Assembly (NCBI GenBank): GCA_030692055.1
Contig: JAUYCY010000006.1
Coordinates: 1-58,381, forward strand
Length of the DNA: 58,381 nt
DNA from: Candidatus Omnitrophota bacterium
GTDB lineage: Bacteria; Omnitrophota; Koll11; Duberdicusellales; 4484-171
Direction: 5' to 3'
Below, in pieces: positions 32,712-39,564 of this stretch. Under the pieces are notes generated by a model. The model was not told where the DNA came from. It saw only the letters and a program-made list of their open reading frames with translations, and ran no database searches. Numbering within the stretch: position 1 is the first letter of the stretch; each line of letters starts with the position of its first letter. A program made the translations under genes and the position numbers.

Positions 32712-32948
32712 ATGAGCGAAATAAAGACAATAAATCCTAATCGAGAGTGGGATATTATAAAATTTGAGACATTTCATAATAAACCTTTAATGAACGGACC
32801 ACATCATAAAGATGTTGTTAATAAGAGAAGTTTACTTTTATTCGCCCAGTGTTTCTTGGCTGATTATCAAACTGCAAAATCAAAAAAATATAAAGATCTT
32901 TTTGGAGAGCTCTACCGAAGAACAATGAAAACATATTTTACTTGGTAA
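32712..32948 (+). CDS. Hypothetical small protein 2 of the island
   Basis: 78 aa soluble protein (MSEIKTINPNREWDIIKFET, then a helical region RSLLLFAQCFLADYQTAKSK). No Shine-Dalgarno site before ATG 32712. Not recognised. The following structured terminator ends the restriction-modification transcript. Confidence 0.5.
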   Translation: MSEIKTINPNREWDIIKFETFHNKPLMNGPHHKDVVNKRSLLLFAQCFLADYQTAKSKKYKDLFGELYRRTMKTYFTW

Positions 32949-32950
32949 AG

Positions 32951-33037
32951 GCAACTTAAAAAACTAGAAATAATACTTCGGTTTTTAATCCTGAGCGAAG
33001 CTAAAGATCTCTCTAAAAGATAGAGGTTGCTTTTTTT
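32951..33037 (+). terminator. Three-way-junction terminator-like RNA
   Basis: GCAAC (32951-32955) pairs with GTTGC (33026-33030) to close two inner hairpins, CTTCG / CGAAG (32976-33000) and CTCT / AGAG (33009-33025). A run of seven T follows. The shape is that of a complex intrinsic terminator or a riboswitch-like leader of the gene at 33059. Confidence 0.5.
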
Positions 33038-33058
33038 GTTTTAGGTAAGGAGGAAAAA

Positions 33059-33802
33059 ATGCCAGTATTCAAATATCAAACAAAAGATGCTAAGGGGAAT
33101 GACAGAGAAGGTGAAATTGAGGCTATTGACGAAAAGGATGCCATTGGTAAATTACACGAGCAGAATTTAGTTATAATTTCTCTTGTGGTCGCAAAGCAGA
33201 AAGAGGTTGCGGAGAAAGTTATCAGTAGATTTACGAAAAGAATAGGAGAGAAAAATAATATAAAAAAAATAGTAATAATTTTCGTATTTTTACTTTTTGG
33301 AATTTTTTGTTTTTGGGGTGGATTTTTATTTTCAAACTTTTTGATAAGAAAAAACCAAAGTATAGGCGAAGCAAAGAAAAGTGAGTATGAGAAAAAATTT
33401 CTTGAGGTTAGTGGTAATATTATAACAAATACCTACATGTCAGCACTTATCCTAGGGGGAACCTCTGAAGTTTGGCGATCTGCGATAGATAGGGGATATG
33501 ATTTTAATGGACAAATACAAAAATATCTAACAAAAATGAAAGATTCTTTAAAGACCCTAGAAGATGTTAACAACAAGATAGAGATTGGGATGCAGGATTT
33601 AAAAGATTACCCTATCCAATATCAAGAGGCTTATAATACTTTGATGGAGCTTTATGGTGTTTATAGCCAAATATATACACTTGCTAGGTCACCATCTGGT
33701 TCATTGATGAGTTTTAACAATAAGGTGAACGATTTATCTTCAGAGTTTACAAAAATTACTAGTAGGTTGAAAATATATATGCCAAAACTAAATTCAAAAT
33801 AA
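33059..33802 (+). CDS. Membrane protein with GspF/PilC-like N-terminal motif
   Basis: 247 aa after AAGGAGG. The first 50 residues (MPVFKYQTKDAKGNDREGEI, EAIDEKDAIGKLHEQNLVII) match the N-terminal signature of type II secretion/type IV pilus platform proteins GspF/PilC. The rest does not: a single transmembrane helix (IIFVFLLFGIFCFWGGFLFS) is followed by an unrecognised helical domain (EKKFLEVSGNIITNTYMSAL onward) with coiled-coil character. The F domain that follows the motif in real GspF is missing. It may have borrowed the small pilus-platform motif as a cytoplasmic binding module. It is the first gene of a three-gene set with a protease and a HEPN-like protein. Confidence 0.6.
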   Translation: MPVFKYQTKDAKGNDREGEIEAIDEKDAIGKLHEQNLVIISLVVAKQKEVAEKVISRFTKRIGEKNNIKKIVIIFVFLLFGIFCFWGGFLFSNFLIRKNQSIGEAKKSEYEKKFLEVSGNIITNTYMSALILGGTSEVWRSAIDRGYDFNGQIQKYLTKMKDSLKTLEDVNNKIEIGMQDLKDYPIQYQEAYNTLMELYGVYSQIYTLARSPSGSLMSFNNKVNDLSSEFTKITSRLKIYMPKLNSK

Positions 33803-33890
33803 CAGTGGTGTATAGATATTTTTCCAAATTTTCATAAAGATATATGTGGAGGTATGCCTCGAGATTAGAATTTCACATGCGCCGCTTCTA

Positions 33891-33910
33891 ATTTTTGAAA
33901 AATAGAAACG
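33891..33910 (+). promoter_or_regulatory. Shared upstream motif, copy 1
   Basis: ATTTTTGAAAAATAGAAACG, with the preceding A also shared, is identical to 34668-34687. It sits 22 bases before the protease start. ATTTTTGAAAAAT is a near-perfect palindrome. Confidence 0.6.
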
Positions 33911-33932
33911 AAAAACTGCTGGAAGGCTTGGC

Positions 33933-34592
33933 ATGATTACAACGAATATAATACAAAGAGTTTTTCTTTTGCGAAATAATGGCGGACAAGGAACATCTTT
34001 TACAGTAGAGCATAAAAACAAGCAGTTTTTGATCTCAGCCAAACACATTTTTGCGAATATTAATGATGGAGAAGATGCTATATTTTCGATTTATCATGCT
34101 AATTCATGGGAAGCTCTAACAGCCGAAGTACATTATCATCCGAATTTATCAATAGATATAGCAGTTATTGATTTGGCAATTGATTTATCTCCTAGGCACA
34201 AGTTAGAGGCAACAGAGGCCAATATAATATTAGGTCAAGACGTATTTTTCCTGGGTTTCCCTTACGGAATGTTTACTGATTCTAATACTATAAATAATGG
34301 TTTCCCTTTTCCTTTTGTAAAGAAAGCAATTTGTTCATCGTTAACCTTTAATGCATCTGAGGGTGGAAGAATATATTTGGATGGACATAATAATCCTGGG
34401 TTTTCAGGTGGGCCAGTTGTATTCCAAGACATCCATTCGAAAAAACTTAAGGTATGTGGTGTTATTTCAGGATATATTTCTCAAAAAGGAGAGATAGTTT
34501 CTCCTGCTGGTAACTTAGAATACACAGAAAATGCGGGAATAGTAATTTGCCATTCAATTAAGCATGCTAAAGAAATAATTGATGCAATATAA
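33933..34592 (+). CDS. Cytosolic trypsin-like serine protease
   Basis: 219 aa with a complete S1-type triad: His38 in LISAKHIF, Asp74 in SIDIAVIDL, and Ser158 in NNPGFSGGPVVF, with the oxyanion GxSGGP motif intact. There is no signal peptide or membrane helix, so it should act in the cytosol. Such short intracellular trypsin-like proteases are often found as effectors in defence or conflict systems. It lies after the GspF/PilC-N-like gene and is followed by a HEPN-like gene; both have the same 21-base motif upstream. It has AT-rich codon use like the rest of the island. No ribosome-binding site is clear before ATG 33933. Confidence 0.8.
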   Translation: MITTNIIQRVFLLRNNGGQGTSFTVEHKNKQFLISAKHIFANINDGEDAIFSIYHANSWEALTAEVHYHPNLSIDIAVIDLAIDLSPRHKLEATEANIILGQDVFFLGFPYGMFTDSNTINNGFPFPFVKKAICSSLTFNASEGGRIYLDGHNNPGFSGGPVVFQDIHSKKLKVCGVISGYISQKGEIVSPAGNLEYTENAGIVICHSIKHAKEIIDAI

Positions 34593-34667
34593 AACAAGAA
34601 TAGAGATGCTTCTAATACTTTGTACGAAGCACAAAATATTTCGCTAGGCAAATACTTAAGGTGCTCA

Positions 34668-34687
34668 ATTTTTGAAAAATAGAAACG
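34668..34687 (+). promoter_or_regulatory. Shared upstream motif, copy 2
   Basis: Identical to 33891-33910 and at nearly the same distance (24 bases) from the next start codon. A good AGGAG site follows at 34700. Confidence 0.6.
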
Positions 34688-34711
34688 TCTACTTTTTTAG
34701 GAGATTTTCTT

Positions 34712-35194
34712 TTGAATACAAATAAAAGAAATTTTACAATTTGGTTTAAAAATGCAATCATAGTGCTCCAAAAGCGTAGGGCATTTGGTTACCCATTACT
34801 TTGCATATCATTTCCGCTGTTAGAGCGTTACTTACGTGAGAAAAGTAAAAACTTTCAGAGTGGTAGCTTGAATGAAAATTTTCACAAAGAGTTTCTAAAA
34901 TTATTTCCTGAAGCACTTTCGCTTGATGACGCGAAAAAAATTTGGAAAGCTTACAGAAATGGTATTTTACACCAAGTAGCTCCAAGCAGAGTAGGGCCTA
35001 GAGGGAAACAAACTGCCGTTAGCCATGACTGTTCAATTATTGCTTATGATAAAAAAAATAACTTAGTTGTTATAAATCCCAAGAAATTTTCTCAGCGAGT
35101 TATTGAAATTATTGAAAAAGACTTTTCGACATATGAAGGGAAAAATAGTCCCGACCACCCCTTACCTAAAGTGCGGTTAATAAATAAAAAATAA
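34712..35194 (+). CDS. HEPN-like protein with RX4H motif
   Basis: 160 aa from a TTG start at 34712 that has AGGAG at ideal spacing. The body is helical and contains YRNGILHQ (Arg82-x4-His87), the RX4-6H motif of HEPN ribonucleases, placed after a conserved acidic helix (FPEALSLDDAKKIWKA). A second conserved helix (CISFPLLERYLREKS) precedes it. HEPN proteins in islands like this act as toxin-like RNases in abortive infection or toxin-antitoxin systems. The pairing with a protease raises the possibility of proteolytic control. Family assignment rests on the motif alone. Confidence 0.55.
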   Translation: MNTNKRNFTIWFKNAIIVLQKRRAFGYPLLCISFPLLERYLREKSKNFQSGSLNENFHKEFLKLFPEALSLDDAKKIWKAYRNGILHQVAPSRVGPRGKQTAVSHDCSIIAYDKKNNLVVINPKKFSQRVIEIIEKDFSTYEGKNSPDHPLPKVRLINKK

Positions 35195-35263
35195 GAAGCG
35201 TTTAAAGTCTATTTATAAGAAAAAAGACAATAGGTTCAGGCACTGCCCGCCACATTAGTCAGA

Positions 35264-35302
35264 TAAACCTAAATTCCACCTCGTAGGTGGGCTTTGGTGT
35301 TT
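35264..35302 (+). terminator. Hairpin terminator (CCACCTCGTAGGTGGG)
   Basis: A compact CCACC/GGTGG stem followed by CTTTGGTGTTT. The same hairpin type (CCACCGCGTAGGTGGGCTTTGG) is found at 43419-43455 and 35958-36012, so it is a repeat-derived terminator. Confidence 0.5.
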
Positions 35303-35335
35303 AAGTTTCATTACCCCGCTCACTTCGTTCGGGGG

Positions 35336-35391
35336 TAATTCGCCGACGCACTTTTGTGCGCCTTCGGCTTGAAAAATTATAAGTCTCATTA
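35336..35391 (+). repeat. CATTA-hairpin, direct copy D1
   Basis: TAATTCGCCGACGCACTTTT ... loop with GCGCCTTCGGCTTG ... AAAAATTATAAGTCTCATTA. It is preceded by an ATTACCCC / GGGGTAAT hairpin and followed directly by another, ATTATCCC / GGGATAAT, which leads into copy D2. Confidence 0.65.
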
Positions 35392-35414
35392 TCCCATTCG
35401 ACTACGCTCAGGGA

Positions 35415-35463
35415 TAATTCAACTAAGCCTTTTTTGCGATAGCAAAAAAGTCAAGTTTCATTA
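35415..35463 (+). promoter_or_regulatory. CATTA-hairpin, direct copy D2, touching a start codon
   Basis: TAATTCAACT, the stem CTTTTTTGC (35429-35437) / GCAAAAAAG (35442-35450) with a GATA loop, then AGTTTCATT. The final A is the A of ATG 35463 of the GemA-like gene. No Shine-Dalgarno site exists between hairpin and start. Confidence 0.65.
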
Positions 35464-35831
35464 TGGACAAGAAGAAATTAGCAATTATTCATATTGTTAA
35501 GAAAGAGTTAGGGCTGGCTGACAGCGAATACAGAAGAATTCTGCAAGATGTGACAGATGTAAACAGCGCAAAAGACCTGGATGAAGTAGGCTTTAGGAAA
35601 TTAATGAACTACTTTGTCCGCAGCAAATATTACCAAGTCAATCCTGGTGGCCTTACTATAAGGCAAAAGCTATACATTAAATATCTTGCAAATAGCTTAG
35701 GCTGGGAAGAGGAACATCTTATCAACTTTTTACATAAGTATTATCATAAAACCAAAATTGATGAATTGACAAAGGAAGAAGCCATAAAAGCGATAGAATC
35801 TTTAAAAGGCGTAAAGCAGCATCAGAAATAA
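35463..35831 (+). CDS. Phage GemA-like (DUF1018) protein
   Basis: 122 aa. The N-terminal half (KKLAIIHIVKKELGLADSEYRRILQDVT, then SAKDLDEVGFRKLMNYF) and the C-terminal half (LTIRQKLYIKYLANSLGWEE, LTKEEAIKAIESLK) match the DUF1018/GemA family known from Mu-like phages. In Mu, GemA modulates host gene expression and DNA supercoiling. No other phage genes are nearby, so it is probably a domesticated or stranded phage gene. It has no ribosome-binding site; its start codon is fused to a CATTA-hairpin. Confidence 0.78.
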   Translation: MDKKKLAIIHIVKKELGLADSEYRRILQDVTDVNSAKDLDEVGFRKLMNYFVRSKYYQVNPGGLTIRQKLYIKYLANSLGWEEEHLINFLHKYYHKTKIDELTKEEAIKAIESLKGVKQHQK

Positions 35832-36295
35832 ATTTTATAAATATTTCTACCCCGCCCGCAAACCTTCCCCTAACCGCATTTCATAACGGAGACAGAAATA
35901 CAGTGAATTAACTATTCTCATATTCTTGAGAATATTGGAATAGTTTAAGAAAAACCAAATTCCACCGCGTAGGTGGAATACAACCAAAGCCCACCCCGGA
36001 GGAGGGTTTTAGGTCTAGTAAAATATGCTCGATGATCCAATTGATGAGTTTTTAGAATACGATTTCGCAGCGCGCGATTTAAAAGCCAAAGCCATTTCTT
36101 TAAAGAAAAATTACGGACAATAGAAATAGTTTTCTCGCGGTATAGGAAAGTATAAAAATGCGTCGTGGCAATGCGGATAGTTCAATTTTGTGTCGTAGCT
36201 ACCGCAAGGAAGTTCAAAGTTGTGAGCTTGCCAACGAAGTTGGCAAGTGAACTTTCTCGCCAAACTAAAACCCCAATTTACTCACCTTACCAAAA
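35832..36295. other. Mostly gene-free spacer with repeats and one tiny open frame
   Basis: It holds hairpins of the CCACCGCGTAGGTGG type (35958-36012) and the two-part repeat at 36131-36259. A 32-codon frame at 36025-36123 (MLDDPIDEFLEYDFAARDLK...) has a GGAGGAGG about 20 bases upstream. It might be a remnant or a tiny gene, but I cannot support it further. Confidence 0.4.
36131..36259 (+). repeat. Two-part dispersed repeat, copy 2
   Basis: Part one is TTTCTCGCGGTATAGGAAAG (36131 onward, with the GGTATAGGAAAGTATA core at 36139-36154). Part two, 36194-36259, is a 66-base block starting CGTAGCTACCGCAAGGAAGT and containing the stem GCTTGCCAAC / GTTGGCAAG. The same two parts in the same order occur at 55737-55912 with a longer gap. 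Confidence 0.75.
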
Positions 36296-36344
36296 ATCAA
36301 TTACTAATTAGTAATTGATAACTATTAAGTTAGAGTGGTATAAT
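36296..36344 (+). promoter_or_regulatory. Promoter overlapped by a 24-bp perfect palindrome
   Basis: TTGATA (36315-36320) and TATAAT (36339-36344), 18 bases apart. A perfect 24-bp palindrome (36296-36319, half-site ATCAATTACTAA) covers most of the -35 box. This is the geometry of a repressor operator. It serves the gene at 36399. Confidence 0.6.
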
Positions 36345-36398
36345 AATGCAAAATAGTTCTTTAGATGGCTGATTCCATGTATTAGGTGGAGGTAATCT

Positions 36399-36953
36399 AT
36401 GAAGAAAATATTGTCCCGACGTGATAAACCCGCCCCGATGGAGGTGTGGTCGGGATTCCGCTCCGCACCTAGTGTGTGTAGCAAATCGAGGGCTTTATTC
36501 CGCGGAGCTTCATTTTTGGTATTATTGATACTGTCTACTAATGTCATCTGGGCTAATGATCAAGAAGCCGCCAAAGAAGAAGAGAAAATCGCTGTAGCTG
36601 TTTTTAGATATCAAATGGGTAGAGATTATAACGGCCTATATTTTCTGACGGTTTATTCCAAAAATCCCAATAACGATTTTATGAAAAAGTTATCCGCAAG
36701 TTATCCATTTATTAAAGGAATTAATAAATGCGCCTACGATGATACTCCTGTTAACGGAATAATTGATCGTGATACAGGAGGGTACGGCACATTAATTGAG
36801 ATCCATTATATTAAATGGGTAAACGAATCTGAAGTTGAGGTTGGCGGCGAAGAATATAATACTTCTGTATCCGCGGAAGGCTTCACTTATAAGCTTAAGA
36901 AGATAGATAGAAGGTGGAAAGTTATTGAAAAATTACGTAATTGGGTTTCATAA
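36399..36953 (+). CDS. Secreted protein of unknown function with insert in its signal region
   Basis: 184 aa from ATG 36399, preceded by GGAGG. The hydrophobic signal helix (FLVLLILSTNVIWA) starts only near residue 35. Before it come about 30 residues (RRDKPAPMEVWSGFRSAPSV...) encoded by GC-rich, self-complementary DNA (36414-36510), which looks like an inserted repeat translated in frame. An internal ATG at 36438 is an alternative start. The mature part (EKIAVAVFRYQMGRDYNGLY, then KVIEKLRNW) is not recognised; the RRWKVIEK end resembles the last strand of NTF2-like folds. Regulated by the palindrome-covered promoter above. Confidence 0.65.
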   Translation: MKKILSRRDKPAPMEVWSGFRSAPSVCSKSRALFRGASFLVLLILSTNVIWANDQEAAKEEEKIAVAVFRYQMGRDYNGLYFLTVYSKNPNNDFMKKLSASYPFIKGINKCAYDDTPVNGIIDRDTGGYGTLIEIHYIKWVNESEVEVGGEEYNTSVSAEGFTYKLKKIDRRWKVIEKLRNWVS

Positions 36954-37037
36954 GCAGGGTCGAAGGACTAGCCTGAGTCTGTCTGCCGGCAGGCAGGGAG
37001 TTATGGAAGGCCTCATTGATATTTTAAGGAGGAGACG

Positions 37038-37970
37038 ATGAAAAAAGAGTTTAAGAAAATTTTATTAGCTGTAGGCGCGATTTTTCTTTTGACACAAGGC
37101 GCAATATATGCCGAGTCTTATGTTGATACGCCAAATCGCACCAATTATGGTCGCCCCATCGATGCAAAGACACCACTTCCTGAGCTTATAAAACGTCTTG
37201 AAGGCTGGCAAGAAGCTTTTACCTTTAAGGCATATTGGATTGGTTATAACGACGATATGTATTCAATCGCCGCTCATGGCGAAAAGGCTATCCCATTACT
37301 ACTTGATTTCATCGAAAAGAGTAAATCCGAGCACGATAGGTACGGCGCGATTCTTACCATACATTTAATCGGCATTGAAAGTCATGTTGCAGGAAGGTTC
37401 CATGAAGAATTTAAGAATGAAAAGGCACGTCAAGCCTTGCTTTCCTTTTTATCAAAAGAAGACCTGCAGATTCAGGTTTTACAGCTGTTAATGCGCGATC
37501 CTTGGCCTTCAGATGTGCCGCAGCTATTAAAAATATTACAGGGTCAAACCCCTAATGCTTGGGCATTCGTGAAGTTATTACAAAGATACGAAATAGATTC
37601 TGCTCCTGTGCATCAGAAGCTACCCAAAGATCTTGCAGAAGTTAAACTTCGAGAAAACCTGGACTGGAAGAACGAAGAAGAACTTTTTAAAAAACTTGTA
37701 GATGCAATTAAAGAGGTTGCAGGTGATAGATTTATTATTGAGCAAGGTTTATTAGAAAAATATTTGAAGAGCCAGGAATCCTCAGGGCATTTTGGGAAAG
37801 ATTTTGGTTTGGGCGGGGCTTTGGATAGTTTAACCGGTTGTAGCTATGTTTGGCTTGGTAATAAATTAGAATATTATTATGAAAATGGGGAAATCCACTT
37901 ATGTAGTATAGAAACTGCCCGGCAACGTTGGCTCGACTGGTATAAACGCCAGCCACAAGTTAATCAATAA
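37038..37970 (+). CDS. Secreted protein with degenerate HEAT-like helices
   Basis: 310 aa after AAGGAGG. Signal peptide KILLAVGAIFLLTQGAIYA. The body has weak HEAT-like helical units (GEKAIPLLLDFIEKSKSEHD, LLSFLSKEDLQIQVLQLLM, DVPQLLKIL) and ends in RQRWLDWYKRQP, a tail similar to those closing the other HEAT proteins here (AAWRDWWKKG). Function unknown. It follows the 184-aa secreted protein by 84 bases containing a CTGCCGGCAG hairpin. Confidence 0.6.
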   Translation: MKKEFKKILLAVGAIFLLTQGAIYAESYVDTPNRTNYGRPIDAKTPLPELIKRLEGWQEAFTFKAYWIGYNDDMYSIAAHGEKAIPLLLDFIEKSKSEHDRYGAILTIHLIGIESHVAGRFHEEFKNEKARQALLSFLSKEDLQIQVLQLLMRDPWPSDVPQLLKILQGQTPNAWAFVKLLQRYEIDSAPVHQKLPKDLAEVKLRENLDWKNEEELFKKLVDAIKEVAGDRFIIEQGLLEKYLKSQESSGHFGKDFGLGGALDSLTGCSYVWLGNKLEYYYENGEIHLCSIETARQRWLDWYKRQPQVNQ

Positions 37971-38113
37971 TTTTTAATTAGCGATTTCTATTTTGACATC
38001 TCTCTAATTCTGCAGCCGTCTCAATGAAACTGATTGTTTTCAAGCCCCGACTTAGAAAAATAGTGCTAATATCTTGTAGGTATGGTAGAATTATGATGAA
38101 ACTTGGAATTTTT

Positions 38114-38153
38114 TAATGAAACTCGAACTTGTACAAGTTCGTTAGTTGAATTA
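38114..38153 (-). repeat. CATTA-hairpin, inverted copy I3
   Basis: TAATGAAACT, the perfect palindrome CGAACTTGTACAAGTTCG (38124-38141), then TTAGTTGAATTA. On the minus strand this reads TAATTCAACTAA ... AGTTTCATTA, matching copy D2's ends. The remaining spacer 37971-38113 shows no gene. Confidence 0.6.
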
Positions 38154-38193
38154 TCCCGTAGAGAATGAAATTTAGGTTTTTGAAACGAACTAT

Positions 38194-38511
38194 CAACCAG
38201 TTTCCGCGGCAAGTGAGCGGAGTATGTTCTATATTAATATTATCACTGGTTCGCTCTTTTTAAGCTATAGCGTATTTTTAAAACAGAGCAATTGCAACTT
38301 GTCGTAGATGTATATTCTTATCGCTTAGCTATCGCGGACCCAGCATATCTTTACTTTGTTTACGCAAAGGCTGGGTTCATTCATTGCCTTGGAATGAGGT
38401 CAACTACGTTTACGATTTCGGCTTGCCTACTCCGCCGAAGCGGTTGCTTCGGCTGCGAAGGCCGGGCATCCCCGTGGCAAGCCACGGGGTAAACGCCTGA
38501 GAGAGAATAAA
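38194..38511 (+). repeat. Dispersed repeat B, copy 1 (318 bp)
   Basis: Nearly identical to 44174-44448. The shared core of about 220 bases differs at only about four positions. Both copies are bounded by hairpins of the same design (CCGCGGCAAG.. at the left, CCCCGTGGCAAGCCACGGGG at the right). This copy has an extra 42-base palindromic insert (CCGAAGCGGTTGCTTCGG within 38427-38468). Its right end supplies the GGAG ribosome-binding site of the next gene. Confidence 0.85.
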
Positions 38512-38523
38512 GGAGACAATGAG

Positions 38524-39564
38524 ATGATAGCAAAAGAAAAAATAGATTTATCCGCTATCCCAGAAGAAGACTTGCTTCGTCTGCGCATAAAAGATTTGCC
38601 TTTAAGCATAGAAGGCACGTGGCTTTGGGATTGCGTCAAAGAACTTTACCAGGAATTGGAAGCAAAAGGCATTAAATTTAAGCCCGTCTGCTATTTGGCT
38701 GACGAATGGTTTGCTCCTGACCAGGATCCGCAAATTAGCCTGCCATTTTTTTTAGCTCAACCCACCCTTATAAAGCTTGAAAAAAAGATGATGCGTGAGG
38801 CTGAAGGAGAGACAAAATCCTGGTGTATGCAGTTACTTCGTCACGAAGCCGGCCACGCCATTAATTATGCTTATAAACTATACCAATCGCCTGATTGGAA
38901 AAAAATATTCGGCTCGTTTTCCAAAGCATATGGCGATGCCTACAGGTTCAGGCCTTACAGTAAAAGTTTTGTCAGGCACCTAGAGAAGTACTACGCGCAA
39001 TGCCATCCCGACGAAGATTTTGCTGAAACTTTTGCGGTATGGCTTACGCCGGGATTAGATTGGCAAACCCAGTATAAAGGCTGGAAAGCATTAGCTAAGC
39101 TCCAATACGTTGATAAAGTCGTGCAGGAAATTAAAGATAAGCCGCCTTTGGTTAAAAAAGGCAAAAAATACCGCAAGGCTTCCTCGTTAAATCTTACCTT
39201 AGCAAATTACTATAAAAAGAAAAAGCATATTTATGCCGAAGACTTTCCGGATTTTCACGATACCAATTTAATAAAAATATTTTCCGATAAATCCAAAACT
39301 GATACTAAACAGCCATACGCCTATAGCATAATCAAAAAGTATAAAGACGGCATCTGCGATGACGTTTCGATTTGGACCGGCGAAAAAAAATTCATCATAA
39401 ACGATTTACTTGAGACAATGATTAAAAGGTGTAAGCATCTTGGGTTGTTAAATTCGATGCCTGAGCAGCAGGCAATACTTAAGATATCAATTTACGTTAC
39501 CGCGCTCATAATGAATTATGTCCACACGGGAAGATTTTTAAGGAAAAAATGGAAAAGAAGTTAA
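38524..39564 (+). CDS. Putative zinc-binding metallopeptidase
   Basis: 346 aa, no signal peptide. The zinc motif is HEAGH (107-111, LLRHEAGHAINYAY), and a downstream acidic motif (HPDEDFAETFAVWLTP) supplies a likely third ligand in a gluzincin-like arrangement. It matches the family annotated as putative zinc-binding metallopeptidase. These genes are often paired with ATP-grasp ligases, as here: the last codons overlap the next start (39549). GGAG from the end of repeat B serves as the ribosome-binding site before ATG 38524. The pair suggests a peptide- or amino-acid-linked small-molecule pathway; substrate unknown. Confidence 0.75.
   Translation: MIAKEKIDLSAIPEEDLLRLRIKDLPLSIEGTWLWDCVKELYQELEAKGIKFKPVCYLADEWFAPDQDPQISLPFFLAQPTLIKLEKKMMREAEGETKSWCMQLLRHEAGHAINYAYKLYQSPDWKKIFGSFSKAYGDAYRFRPYSKSFVRHLEKYYAQCHPDEDFAETFAVWLTPGLDWQTQYKGWKALAKLQYVDKVVQEIKDKPPLVKKGKKYRKASSLNLTLANYYKKKKHIYAEDFPDFHDTNLIKIFSDKSKTDTKQPYAYSIIKKYKDGICDDVSIWTGEKKFIINDLLETMIKRCKHLGLLNSMPEQQAILKISIYVTALIMNYVHTGRFLRKKWKRS

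Noticed and set aside
29590..35831. Complete prophage or integrative element
   Set aside because: No integrase, terminase, capsid or attachment repeats found; only a GemA-like gene and defence genes.
38292..38492. Open frame of 66 codons, with a related frame at 44271-44525
   Set aside because: It lies inside dispersed repeat B, lacks a ribosome-binding site, and its C-terminal half changes with the inserted palindrome. Reading frame looks incidental.
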